Assembly (NCBI GenBank): GCA_045544615.1 | Contig: JAZPZI010000039.1 | Coordinates: 124,001 to 188,000, forward strand | Direction: 5' to 3' | Source of the DNA: CAKSFT01 sp045544615 | GTDB lineage: Bacteria > Bacillota > Clostridia > UBA1381 | DNA length: 64,000 nt | In this document: positions 1-8,089 of the stretch, one piece after another | Numbering within the stretch: position 1 is the stretch's first letter | Layout: every line of letters starts with the position of its first letter | Program-made: the position numbers and the translations under genes | The notes under the pieces: model-generated | What the model was told of the DNA's origin: nothing | Seen by the model: the letters and a program-made list of their open reading frames with translations, nothing else | The model's database searches: none

Positions 1-145
1 CTCTGTCAACAACGCTCTGTCCGTGTGCGGTAAGATATACCCTGATATTTTCAAGACAATCCTTGTCTCGGCAAGAGTCGTAAACTTTATCGGTATGTAT
101 GCAAACAGCTTCTTTAAAACCGTTATTGTTACATTTGTCAGCCAT
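1..145 (-). CDS. conserved clostridial hypothetical protein, N-terminal part only
   Basis: The start codon is the ATG ending at 145, with AAAGGA nine bases upstream; the gene runs off the left edge, so only about 48 residues are visible. They begin MADKCNNNGFKEAVCIHTDK and continue with a Cys-rich stretch containing DSCRDKDCLENIRVYL. I recognise this opening (EAVC..T.KV.DSCRD.DC.E..RVY) as typical of a conserved family of clostridial proteins of unknown function, but cannot assign a role. A small hairpin (AAAGGG-aag-CCCTTT, 172-186) lies upstream. The product length and anything beyond residue 48 are unknown. Confidence 0.7.
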   Translation of the reverse strand, partial: MADKCNNNGFKEAVCIHTDKVYDSCRDKDCLENIRVYLTAHGQSVVDR

Positions 146-227
146 TAGATTACATCCTTTCATTTTTTATTAAAGGGAAGCCCTTTAGTATTATGATATG
201 AACGGATAGTAAAAATGTGAATGTAAT

Positions 228-536
228 TTAAATCTTTTCGTAGCGGTTTTCTATATATGTAAGGATTTCCGAATCGGAAAAATCCGAAAAAATATCCCTG
301 ATTATCTTTTTTGCGGGTGTCTCTTTCTCCCATTTCTCGTCCAGGTCAGAGAGTTCACTCCGTACATCTTCAATCAGACAGTCCTCGCAAAGTATGCCGT
401 CCTCGGTTCGGTAGAGTACATCGCATAAACAACCTCTGTCGCATGAGTTTTCACCAGCCTCGTTAGCGCCATACTCGCCCGTCCTTTGATATTCCAGTTC
501 CATAATCGCCTCATCTGTATAGTTTTTGTATATCAT
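228..536 (-). CDS. small Cys-rich protein under an SOS-like box
   Basis: A 102-residue acidic protein. The start chosen is the ATG ending at 536, because GGAGGA lies directly upstream (541-546); the open frame extends further upstream but through promoter DNA. Residues about 31-53 contain CDRGCLCD and CEDC, five cysteines that could bind a metal, and the C-terminal half is rich in Asp and Glu. I do not recognise the family. It is divergent from the S24 repressor gene, and its promoter has a LexA-like box just downstream of the -10 element, so DNA-damage control is inferred. Confidence 0.65.
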   Translation of the reverse strand: MIYKNYTDEAIMELEYQRTGEYGANEAGENSCDRGCLCDVLYRTEDGILCEDCLIEDVRSELSDLDEKWEKETPAKKIIRDIFSDFSDSEILTYIENRYEKI

Positions 537-561
537 CAATTCCTCCTTCCAATACGCAAAA

Positions 562-575
562 CAAACATTTGTTCG
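562..575 (-). promoter_or_regulatory. LexA (DinR)-type SOS box
   Basis: On the minus strand the sequence is CGAACAAATGTTTG, which fits the Firmicutes SOS-box consensus CGAACRNRYGTTYG/C at every position. It lies one base downstream of a perfect -10 hexamer, where a bound repressor would block transcription. Function is inferred from sequence and position only. Confidence 0.65.
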
Positions 576-576
576 A

Positions 577-605
577 ATTATACCATATTTTTCCTGCTTT
601 GTCAA
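577..605 (-). promoter_or_regulatory. sigma-A promoter for the 102-residue gene
   Basis: Minus strand: -35 TTGACA (600-605), a 17-base spacer, -10 TATAAT (577-582). Both hexamers match consensus exactly, so a strong promoter that needs repression is likely. Confidence 0.85.
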
Positions 606-622
606 GGGCATAGTGCAAAATA

Positions 623-664
623 TTTTAAAAAAGTATTGCATAATGCGAAAAATTGTGTTAGAAT
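623..664 (+). promoter_or_regulatory. promoter and likely operator of the S24 repressor operon
   Basis: -35 TTGCAT (636-641), 17-base spacer, -10 TAGAAT (659-664). The -35 sits inside a near-palindrome, TTGCAT-A-ATGCGAA, a plausible autoregulatory operator. A very similar stretch occurs upstream of the peptide gene at 21148. Confidence 0.6.
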
Positions 665-715
665 GATTTTGTAAAACAAAATAAACTAATCTACCAATAT
701 AAGGGGGAAAATGTC

Positions 716-1333
716 GTGTATGATATAGCCGAGCTGGGCAGAAAGATAAAGGACAAAAGAAAAGAGCAGAAGTTGACCTTGGATGATATTGCAGAAAGAG
801 TCCGTGTTGCGAAATCCACAATTCAGCGTTATGAGGCAGGTAAGATTTCGAGCCCGAAGGTGCCGGTAGTAAGAGAGATTGCAAAGGCACTCGGAGTTTC
901 TGCAAACTGGCTTTTGGGAAATGGTAATATGATTGAGGCAGAGCCCGAGGTCACCAGGATTCCACTTTTGGGTGAGGTTTCAGCAGGTCCCGGTGCATGG
1001 GCAGATGGTACCATTTGCGATTACATAGTTGAGGGCGATATCAAGGACGACTTTGAGTATATTTATCTGGAAGTTGTGGGAGACAGTATGTACCCCGAAT
1101 TTCACGAGGGCGACCGTGTACTGGTAAGATGTACACCCGAGGTTGAGTCGGGCTCTTTTGCAGTTGTTTTGGTAGACGGTGAGTCGGGAGTTGTGAAAAA
1201 GGTTATCTATGGCGATGAGTCGATAGAACTTCATTCGGTAAATCCTATGTACCCGCCAAGACGGTTTTCGGGTGAGGATACCGAAAGAATAAGAATTTTC
1301 GGAAAAGTAGTAGGCTTGAAAAGAAGCTTTTAA
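716..1333 (+). CDS. XRE-family repressor with S24 (LexA-like) peptidase domain
   Basis: A 205-residue regulator. An XRE helix-turn-helix covers about residues 5-65 (LTLDDIAERVRVAKSTIQRYE); an S24 domain follows from about residue 80, with the Ala-Gly candidate cleavage site in EVSAGPG, the catalytic serine in GDSMYP and the lysine in VVKKV. The family includes LexA, phage CI and stress repressors that lose activity by self-cleavage in DNA damage. The start is GTG at 716, with AAGGGGG eight bases upstream; the ATG at 711 is blocked by a stop. The SLH protein gene follows after 23 bases, so the two are probably co-transcribed. Whether it binds the SOS-like box at 562 or its own promoter is not known. 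Confidence 0.85.
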   Translation: MYDIAELGRKIKDKRKEQKLTLDDIAERVRVAKSTIQRYEAGKISSPKVPVVREIAKALGVSANWLLGNGNMIEAEPEVTRIPLLGEVSAGPGAWADGTICDYIVEGDIKDDFEYIYLEVVGDSMYPEFHEGDRVLVRCTPEVESGSFAVVLVDGESGVVKKVIYGDESIELHSVNPMYPPRRFSGEDTERIRIFGKVVGLKRSF

Positions 1334-1356
1334 ATCATAAACGGGAGGAACAGAAT

Positions 1357-4300
1357 ATGAAAAAGTTTTTATTGGTTTTTGTTTCTGTTTTATTATCTCT
1401 TCAGGTGTGTGTGCTTGCATCGGTCGATGCGGCAGTAAAGAGAATTGAGTTTATCGGGAATATCATAAGCGAGCTTGAACTGAAAAATTCGGGGAATAAA
1501 CCGCAGTTTGTTGATTTGGATGCAAACGACAAGTATTATGGTGTTGCGGCAACGGCTCTTGAGTATAAGATTCTAACGGGATATGGCAAGAACAAAATCA
1601 AGCCGTATGATGAGCTGACCTTTGAGGATGCAGTTGTATTTTTGTGCCGTGCATATAAGGTTGAGCAGGTATCAAGCCTCTACATTGCATCGGTAAAGGA
1701 TAGAACGGAAATTTCAGGGTATGCCTCGGGATATATTTCAGCGGCTATCCATAACGGAATTATCCGCCCGGATGATTCGGGCAGGATAAACCCAAAAAAG
1801 ATTATAACCAAAGCGGATATGGAGAGCCTGATTGAGGCTTTCAAAAAATACCAGAAAACACAACTGAATTTCTGTCAGGGTTATCCAAGGGAAAGCGAAA
1901 GTACCGATTTTGGCAGTTTCAATATCAGCCTGAAGATGACCTTGCCGTGTAAGGTTTACTATAAGCTTTTGCCGGCGGACACATATCTTACAAGCTATCG
2001 CCCGGAAAAAAGCGAGATTGACAAGCTCCTGACTCCGGTCAGCAGGGCATATACCGAGGTTGAGGCGTCTGTTAAGATTGATGATACAAAAGAGTATATT
2101 ATGTACCTAAAGGCGGTAGATGAGAAGGGGAATATAATTACAGATATCATCTACGGTGTTTCAGCACACCCATATCATGCAGGAGAGGGAACGAAGACGA
2201 ATCCATACCTTATATATAACCGTGAACAGCTTATGGGTATGAAATACTACCCCGACAGCTACTTTAGGCTTGAGGCGGACATTACACTCTCGGGTGAATG
2301 GAAGCCGATTGAGATTAACACAAAAGGCAGAGTGGGCTTTTCGGGCGAACTTGACGGAAACTATCATAAGATAAAAAATCTTGTTATAAATGATCAGAGG
2401 ATAAACTCAGGACTCTTCAGGGAGATTCACGGAGGCAGAATTAAGCGGCTTTATATTGACGGCACCGTAAAGGGCGGCGAGAATGTCGGAATTATCGCAG
2501 GACGTTCAGCAGGCGGAAGTATAACCGAATGCTTCGTGACCGGCAGGGTGCACGCCGACCTTACAAAAGGCGGAGCCTTTGTCGGGATAAACGAGGGCTT
2601 GATTGAGAACTCGGTTGCGGCGGCGTATATGGTTGAGGCACAAAGCTATGCCGGCGGAATTGCAGGCTCAAACCGTGAGGGCGAGATTAAAAACTGTATC
2701 TCGGCGGTTTATTCGGTTACGGCGGAGATGTATGCAAGCAGTATTGCCGGAATAAATATCGACGGTGAGATTTCCTCGAATATGTGCGCAAACGCCTATG
2801 CTGACGATATTATCACGGTAAAGAGCGGCAGAGTTACCACAAACAAGCAAAACGGAAAAACTTATAATAACTATTGTTATGAGAAGATGTTCTCAAATGT
2901 AGATGTGAACTTTGATGCCGAGAGCCATGATGGGCTTGAGGTGAGCTGGGAACAGATGACAAATCCTGATTTTTACCGGAACACTCTCGGTTGGGATTTG
3001 AAAAAAATCTGGAAGAATACCACCGACTATGATTTCAGACTTATTTATCCAAAAGGCTTTTCGGGCATTGATATGGTAAAGGGAATTACAATGTATGCAC
3101 CGATTAAGATAGAAAACAAATCGGAGCTTTTGAAGGTGAGAGAAAACATTGATTTCCACTATATCCTGACCAGAAATATTTCGCTTGGAGATACTTCTTG
3201 GAAAATGATTGCGGAAAACGGGAACGCTGAGGAGGGCTTTGCCGGCAGCTTTGACGGTGCCGGACACACCATATCGGGAATACACATCGGCAAAAAGAAT
3301 ACCGGCAACAGCTACGGAATGTTCGGGGTTATATCTTCGGGAACGGTCAGAAACCTGGTATTGGATAAGCTCACAATAGAGGGCGAATCGCTTGCAGGCG
3401 GACTTGTTGCCGAAAACTATGGATATATCGAAAACTGCAGAGTTATCGGAAAGATTTACGGGCTAAGAAAGGATAATATGCTCTCGCTTGGCGGTATCTG
3501 CGGAAACAATTACGGTATAATGGAAAATGTCCGCTCGGATGTCAAAATCCGTGCCGACGGCGAGGTTCTGACCATTGGCGGAATATGTGCAAATAACGAA
3601 GGGTTTATCGATAAGGCGGAATTCCGTGGAAGCCTGAATGCCGAACTGAACACCGAGTATTCGAATGCGGTGGCAGGCGGAATAGCAGGCATCAATATGA
3701 ACGGAGTTATCTACAATAGCTTTGCAAAACCGCAGATTGTAGCAAGAGCAAGCACCAACTATGCAGGCGGTATATGCGGTATCGCCGACGGTGGCGAGAT
3801 TTACAAAACATCGGCTACAGGAAAGATTGTTGTAAACTCAAAAGCGTATGAGGGTGCAACAGGCTATATCGGCGGAATAGCCGGTCTTGCACCACGTGGA
3901 CTGATAATGAACAGTGCATCGGCAGTCGAGATTGAGGCTGACACAAACACCGCTTATGCAGGTGGAATACTCGGCTACGGTATAGAGCCGACAATTCAGA
4001 ACAACTATAGCGTAAGTAAGCTTTCGGTAACAGGCGGTAACTTCAGCCCGGATTCATTTTGCGATGTCGGCGGTATCTGTGGATTTGCCGAAGGTGGATT
4101 TATAAACGATAATGTATCGGCTGACAAACTGCTCTCATCAAGCGGGCTGGTTGCCAATATAGCAAACTCATACGGGGACACAGTCGCTTATTCCAACAAC
4201 TTCAGCTGTATTGATACCGAAATGTTTGGAGTGATGGCAGATGTTGGCTCAAACGGAACAAAAACAAGATTTGAATTGCTGACCCCCGATTTCTTCTTCA

Positions 4301-4422
4301 AACCGGTCTCGGACGGCGGAAAGCTCGGCTGGAGCGAGGGAGATGTGTGGTACAGAGATAAAAAGTATGCTCTGCCGCTTTTGTGGGGAGTCCCGGGGCA
4401 GAATGAGATGAAAAAGTTTTAG
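1357..4422 (+). CDS. large secreted surface protein, SLH-like N-terminus and GLUG-type repeats
   Basis: A 1021-residue exported protein. A signal peptide covers about residues 1-25 (MKKFLLVFVSVLLSLQVCVL). Residues about 50-180 look like divergent SLH modules (FVDLDANDKYYGVAATALEY, then AAIHNGIIRPDDSGRINPKK), which would hold it on the cell wall. From about residue 290 to the end there are many copies of a Gly-rich motif of the type GGIAG.N.G.I.N, as in GLUG-repeat adhesins and peptidases, in two blocks each introduced by a D-x-x-I-SGI-like turn. No catalytic motif was seen. RBS GGGAGG precedes the ATG; it follows the S24 repressor gene closely, which suggests regulated surface display. A terminator lies 10 bases downstream. 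Confidence 0.7.
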   Translation: MKKFLLVFVSVLLSLQVCVLASVDAAVKRIEFIGNIISELELKNSGNKPQFVDLDANDKYYGVAATALEYKILTGYGKNKIKPYDELTFEDAVVFLCRAYKVEQVSSLYIASVKDRTEISGYASGYISAAIHNGIIRPDDSGRINPKKIITKADMESLIEAFKKYQKTQLNFCQGYPRESESTDFGSFNISLKMTLPCKVYYKLLPADTYLTSYRPEKSEIDKLLTPVSRAYTEVEASVKIDDTKEYIMYLKAVDEKGNIITDIIYGVSAHPYHAGEGTKTNPYLIYNREQLMGMKYYPDSYFRLEADITLSGEWKPIEINTKGRVGFSGELDGNYHKIKNLVINDQRINSGLFREIHGGRIKRLYIDGTVKGGENVGIIAGRSAGGSITECFVTGRVHADLTKGGAFVGINEGLIENSVAAAYMVEAQSYAGGIAGSNREGEIKNCISAVYSVTAEMYASSIAGINIDGEISSNMCANAYADDIITVKSGRVTTNKQNGKTYNNYCYEKMFSNVDVNFDAESHDGLEVSWEQMTNPDFYRNTLGWDLKKIWKNTTDYDFRLIYPKGFSGIDMVKGITMYAPIKIENKSELLKVRENIDFHYILTRNISLGDTSWKMIAENGNAEEGFAGSFDGAGHTISGIHIGKKNTGNSYGMFGVISSGTVRNLVLDKLTIEGESLAGGLVAENYGYIENCRVIGKIYGLRKDNMLSLGGICGNNYGIMENVRSDVKIRADGEVLTIGGICANNEGFIDKAEFRGSLNAELNTEYSNAVAGGIAGINMNGVIYNSFAKPQIVARASTNYAGGICGIADGGEIYKTSATGKIVVNSKAYEGATGYIGGIAGLAPRGLIMNSASAVEIEADTNTAYAGGILGYGIEPTIQNNYSVSKLSVTGGNFSPDSFCDVGGICGFAEGGFINDNVSADKLLSSSGLVANIANSYGDTVAYSNNFSCIDTEMFGVMADVGSNGTKTRFELLTPDFFFKPVSDGGKLGWSEGDVWYRDKKYALPLLWGVPGQNEMKKF

Positions 4423-4431
4423 AATAGATAA

Positions 4432-4462
4432 AAAACAGGGAGAACTAAGTTCTCCCTGTTTT
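4432..4462. terminator. bidirectional terminator
   Basis: The hairpin AAAACAGGGAGAACT/AGTTCTCCCTGTTTT has A and T runs on both sides and serves both the SLH/GLUG gene and the converging 37-residue gene. Confidence 0.85.
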
Positions 4463-4468
4463 CTCGTC

Positions 4469-4582
4469 TTAGAGTGTCATTTCAAGCTCTAATGCCTTCT
4501 TCACCACCGATGGTGAGAACAACTCCTCTCCACGACCGATCAGCCTTTCGAGCTCCTTTGTTAAAATGTCCTTTTTCTTCAT
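4469..4582 (-). CDS. 37-residue protein, possibly Spo0E-like
   Basis: A short gene with a good RBS (AAAGGGTGA, eight bases before the ATG), its own promoter at 4670-4698 and a terminator just beyond the stop, so it is very likely expressed. The peptide begins MKKKDILTKELERLIGRGEE and ends SPSVVKKALELEMTL. The spacing of a Glu/Arg helix, a serine and a second helix recalls the small Spo0E aspartyl-phosphate phosphatases, but the key S-Q-x-L-D motif is replaced by K-A-L-E-L-E, so the assignment is weak. It stands alone on the minus strand. Confidence 0.5.
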   Translation of the reverse strand: MKKKDILTKELERLIGRGEELFSPSVVKKALELEMTL

Positions 4583-4669
4583 TTTAATTCACCCTTTCTT
4601 TTTTACCTTGTCGGGTGGATTCCATATCACTAAAATCTCACCCTTTTATCCTATACATCTTCTGTAATT

Positions 4670-4698
4670 ATTCTACATTATATCACAGGATAAGTCAA
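4670..4698 (-). promoter_or_regulatory. promoter of the 37-residue gene
   Basis: Minus strand: -35 TTGACT (4693-4698), 17-base spacer, -10 TAGAAT (4670-4675). The leader between it and the gene carries GGGTGGATT near 4613; the same nonamer recurs near 4772, upstream of the promoter. Confidence 0.7.
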
Positions 4699-4843
4699 TA
4701 AAAAATACCATTTTTTACCAATAAATCGCAAGACCAAATACGACAATTTACGGTAAATTTTTAAGAATTTCGGGTGGATTTTTTGCTATCCTACAGCGTT
4801 TTTAAATTATCCGACATAATCGGACAAAATATCTTGTAGCTTT

Positions 4844-5644
4844 TTATTTCTTTTTGTTAATGATAAAGAGTGCAATCGCAGACGCAATTATGACAAGAAA
4901 TGCCACAAGCTGCGAAATTCCGAGCACGCCCGGGATGAGATAGAGTATATACTGTGGCTGGCGCATGCCCTCTAAAAAGAGCCTGCCGGCACCGTACCAG
5001 AGCAGATAGAAGAAGAATACCTCACCGTAGCGTCTGTTGCTTCGGGTCTTCCTCTTTTTGATATAGAAGTGAACGAGTAAAAATCCCAAAAGATTCCATA
5101 GTGACTCATACAAAAAGAGTGGATGAACACCGGCAGAGCCGTTTATCGTCATTCGCCAGGGAAGAGTTGTTTCTCTGCCGTAGACCTCGGCATTCACAAA
5201 GTTTCCCCATCTGCCGATTATCTGCCCGATAAAGAGACCGGGTGCACAGAGGTCGAAAATCTTCAAAACTTTAAGTTTATTCTTTTTACAGTATATGAAT
5301 GCAGTCAGAACCGCACCGATGATACCGCCGTAGATTGCAATGCCACCGTCCCATATTGCAAAAACGTTCCAGATGTTTCCCCTTAAGCATGCAGGGTCGA
5401 ATATAACATAGTAAATTCTTGCGCATATTATACCGAACACCAAGCCCCAAATTGCAATATCAAAGATATGGTCGGTCTTTACCTTGTTCTTTTTTGCATC
5501 TATCATTACATATCCAACGCCAAGGATAAAGCCTGTCATAATAATCAGGGCGTACCAGAAAATGTCCTTGCCGAGAATGTTGAAGGCGACACGGTTAATC
5601 TCGAACTCAAGTCCGAGTCCCGGGAACCCGATTGTGTTTGTCAT
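4844..5644 (-). CDS. lgt: prolipoprotein diacylglyceryl transferase
   Basis: Lgt moves a diacylglyceryl group from phosphatidylglycerol to the lipobox cysteine of prolipoproteins in the membrane. The 266-residue protein has about seven membrane segments, the Lgt signature GRWGNFVNAEVYG with its conserved Arg and Asn, and HPLFLYES near the C-terminal third. The start is the ATG ending at 5644, ten bases after AAAGGGG; a TTG at 5653 would be too close to that RBS. It follows tex by five bases, so the two are co-transcribed. The BMP lipoprotein in this window (29310) is an expected client. Confidence 0.95.
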   Translation of the reverse strand: MTNTIGFPGLGLEFEINRVAFNILGKDIFWYALIIMTGFILGVGYVMIDAKKNKVKTDHIFDIAIWGLVFGIICARIYYVIFDPACLRGNIWNVFAIWDGGIAIYGGIIGAVLTAFIYCKKNKLKVLKIFDLCAPGLFIGQIIGRWGNFVNAEVYGRETTLPWRMTINGSAGVHPLFLYESLWNLLGFLLVHFYIKKRKTRSNRRYGEVFFFYLLWYGAGRLFLEGMRQPQYILYLIPGVLGISQLVAFLVIIASAIALFIINKKK

Positions 5645-5649
5645 TTTCG

Positions 5650-7797
5650 TCAAACCCCTTTCATAGTGAGTGAAATTCTGTTTTTCTTGAGGTCCACATC
5701 GAGGATTTTTACCTTTACGATGTCGCCGACCGAGAGCACATCTGTCGGATGCTTGATGTATCGGTCAGAAATCTGCGAGATGTGGACAAGTCCGTCCTGA
5801 TGAACGCCGATGTCAACAAACGCACCGAAGTCGATAACATTTCTTACTGTGCCTGTTAAAATCATATCGGGCTTTAAATCCTTAATGTCCATAACATCGG
5901 TTAAAAGCACCGGCTTTGGCAACTCATCACGAGGGTCACGGCCGGGCTTTAGCAAGCTGTCAACGATGTCACGGATTGTCGGAACACCGATTCCGAGCTC
6001 CTCTGCAAGCTTTGTTATATCACGCTTTGAGAGCTTATCCTTGATATCGCCAAGCTCTGATGCGGCAACATCGTCTGTTGAATAGCCGAGTATTTCCAGA
6101 AGCTTCAATGCAGCGTCATAGCTTTCAGGGTGCACCGAGGTGTTATCGAAGATGTTGTCACCGTCGGTGATTCTCAAAAAGCCTGCACACTGCTCGAATG
6201 CCTTTTTGCCGAGCTTTGCGACCTTCAAAAGCTCTTTTCTGTTTTTGAACTTGCCGTTTTCTTCACGGTAGAGGGTGATGTTTTTTGCAATACCCGAATT
6301 TATGCCCGAAACATATGAAAGAAGCGATGGTGATGCGGTGTTTAAGTCAACACCGACACTGTTTACGCAATCCTCAACAACTCCGCCCAGGGCTTCGCCG
6401 AGTCGCTTCTGGTTCATATCGTGCTGATACTGACCGACACCGATTGCCTTCGGGTCGATTTTAACAAGCTCTGCAAGCGGGTCCTGCAATCGTCTTGCGA
6501 TAGATACCGCACTTCTGAGCGATACATCAAATTCAGGGAATTCCTCGGTTGCAAGCTTAGATGCCGAGTAAACCGAAGCACCTGCCTCGTTGGTTATCAT
6601 ATAGTAAACCTTTTTGTCTATTTCCTTCAAAAGGTCGGAAACAAAGATTTCGGTTTCCTTTGATGCGGTACCGTTTCCGATTGAGATAAGGTTTACATCG
6701 TGCTTTATAATGAGTTTTTTGATGATTTCCTTTGACTTGTCCTTGTCATGGTTAGGGAGTGTACAATATACAACACCTGTATCCAGGACCTTGCCGGTAT
6801 CGTTTACAACCGCAACCTTACATCCTGTACGGTAGCCCGGGTCAAGGCCGAGAACTGTTCTGTCCTTGATAGGCGGCTGCAAAAGAAGGCTATTTAAGTT
6901 CTTTGAGAAAATCTTGATTGCAGCCTCGCCTGCACGCTCGGTTAAGAGGTTTCTGATTTCGTTCTCGATAGATGGTGCAATAAGTCGCTTATACGCATCG
7001 GCTGCTGCTGCCTCTAAGTATGGCTTTGCCGGACTCTTCGGGTTGGTTATAAGATTTTTTATGATATATCCAACCGGGATTTCCTCGTCGATGTCGATTT
7101 TAACCTTCAAAGCATCTTCCTTTTCGCCACGGTTTATGGCAAGGATTCTGTGGTTTGCGATTTTTGATACAGGCTCCGAGAAGTCGTAATACATACTGTA
7201 AACGCCGTCCTCTTCAGTTGCACCGACAGACACGAGCGTTCCGCTCTTTGTGGTAAGGTTACGGATGTCCTTTCGGTAGTCGGCATTATCAGAAATCGAC
7301 TCGGCGATAATATCCATAGCGCCGGCTATTGCATCCTCTGCCGACTCAACGCCCTTTTCAAGGTCTATAAAATCAAGTGCCGCAGATTCGATATTTGTAT
7401 CGTCCTGGGCAAGAAGTATCTCAGCCAGAGGCTCCAATCCCTTTTCCTTTGCGATAGTCGCACGTGTTCTGCGCTTCGGACGGTATGGGCGATAGATATC
7501 GTCAAGCTCGGTTATAGTCTTTGCATTCTCGATTGCGGCTGTGAGCTCGGGAGTAAGTAGCCCCTGCTCGTCAATTAAGCGTGTGATTTCTGCACGCTTT
7601 TCCTGAATATTTCTTAAATATGTAAGTCTTTCGTGGAAGTTTCTCAAAACCTCATCGGACAGCTCGCCTGTTGCTTCCTTTCTGTAACGGGCGATAAACG
7701 GAATAGTATTTCCCTCGTCAATCAGCTTGATTGTATTCGTTGCCTGAAATTCCTTTAGCGAGAACTCCTCAATAAGTGTTTTTGTAATGTTATCCAT
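5650..7797 (-). CDS. tex: Tex family RNA-binding transcription accessory protein
   Basis: A 715-residue protein of normal Tex length. The order is an N-terminal helical Tex domain, a YqgF/RNase H-like domain (VLGLDPGYRTGCKVAVV at about 320), helix-hairpin-helix repeats (NTASPSLLSYVSGI and the following KNRKELLKVAKLG), and a C-terminal S1 RNA-binding domain (DMILTGTVRNVIDFGAFVDIG). Tex proteins bind nucleic acid and act in transcription and stress survival; the exact role in Clostridia is unsettled. It has its own promoter (7842-7870) and leads into lgt. Confidence 0.95.
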   Translation of the reverse strand: MDNITKTLIEEFSLKEFQATNTIKLIDEGNTIPFIARYRKEATGELSDEVLRNFHERLTYLRNIQEKRAEITRLIDEQGLLTPELTAAIENAKTITELDDIYRPYRPKRRTRATIAKEKGLEPLAEILLAQDDTNIESAALDFIDLEKGVESAEDAIAGAMDIIAESISDNADYRKDIRNLTTKSGTLVSVGATEEDGVYSMYYDFSEPVSKIANHRILAINRGEKEDALKVKIDIDEEIPVGYIIKNLITNPKSPAKPYLEAAAADAYKRLIAPSIENEIRNLLTERAGEAAIKIFSKNLNSLLLQPPIKDRTVLGLDPGYRTGCKVAVVNDTGKVLDTGVVYCTLPNHDKDKSKEIIKKLIIKHDVNLISIGNGTASKETEIFVSDLLKEIDKKVYYMITNEAGASVYSASKLATEEFPEFDVSLRSAVSIARRLQDPLAELVKIDPKAIGVGQYQHDMNQKRLGEALGGVVEDCVNSVGVDLNTASPSLLSYVSGINSGIAKNITLYREENGKFKNRKELLKVAKLGKKAFEQCAGFLRITDGDNIFDNTSVHPESYDAALKLLEILGYSTDDVAASELGDIKDKLSKRDITKLAEELGIGVPTIRDIVDSLLKPGRDPRDELPKPVLLTDVMDIKDLKPDMILTGTVRNVIDFGAFVDIGVHQDGLVHISQISDRYIKHPTDVLSVGDIVKVKILDVDLKKNRISLTMKGV

Positions 7798-7841
7798 AGC
7801 ATTTTTCCTTTCGTGATTTTTTAAAAAATCATACTATTACT

Positions 7842-7870
7842 ATTATACTCCAAAAGAGAGTTTTTAGCAA
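7842..7870 (-). promoter_or_regulatory. promoter of tex-lgt
   Basis: Minus strand: -35 TTGCTA (7865-7870), 17-base spacer, -10 TATAAT (7842-7847). A perfect 16-base palindrome, GATTTTTTAAAAAATC (7815-7830), lies in the leader. Confidence 0.75.
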
Positions 7871-7879
7871 GAAAAAATT

Positions 7880-8032
7880 GGGGATGTAAAAAATCTTCGG
7901 AACACAAGAAAAGTTTGACTTTTCTTGTTATCAACAAACTTTGCCACTCGGCGTACCCCGAGTACGCCGTCGGGTATCCCAAAGCCAAGGCTTTGGCTCA
8001 GTTTGTTAATTCCAAAGCTTTTTCCTATCCCC
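7880..8032 (+). repeat. family A hairpin element, copy 1
   Basis: A non-coding element of about 153 bp between aroF-type gene and tex. Ends are imperfect inverted repeats (GGGGATG...AAAAAA and ...CTTTTTCCTATCCCC). Inside are three hairpins: CAAGAAAAG/CTTTTCTTG (7905-7927), CGGCGTAC/GTACGCCG (about 7949-7969) and CAAAGCC/GGCTTTG; the last two are enclosed by AACAAACT/AGTTTGTT. Other copies are at 34070 and 51147. A terminator hairpin is attached to its right end. Confidence 0.8.
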
Positions 8033-8035
8033 TAA

Positions 8036-8086
8036 AAAATGAGGTTGTTCAAAAAGTCAGTTGACCTTTTAAACAGCCTCATTTTG
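8036..8086 (-). terminator. terminator of the DAHP synthase gene
   Basis: The hairpin AATGAGGTTGTTCAAAAAGTC / complementary arm GACCTTTTAAACAGCCTCATT starts three bases after the stop codon. It resembles the terminators attached to other family A copies. Confidence 0.8.
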
Positions 8087-8089
8087 ATC

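Noticed and set aside
5645..5653. TTG start for lgt at 5653
   Set aside because: It would sit one to two bases from the RBS; the ATG at 5644 has proper spacing and starts the conserved N-terminus.
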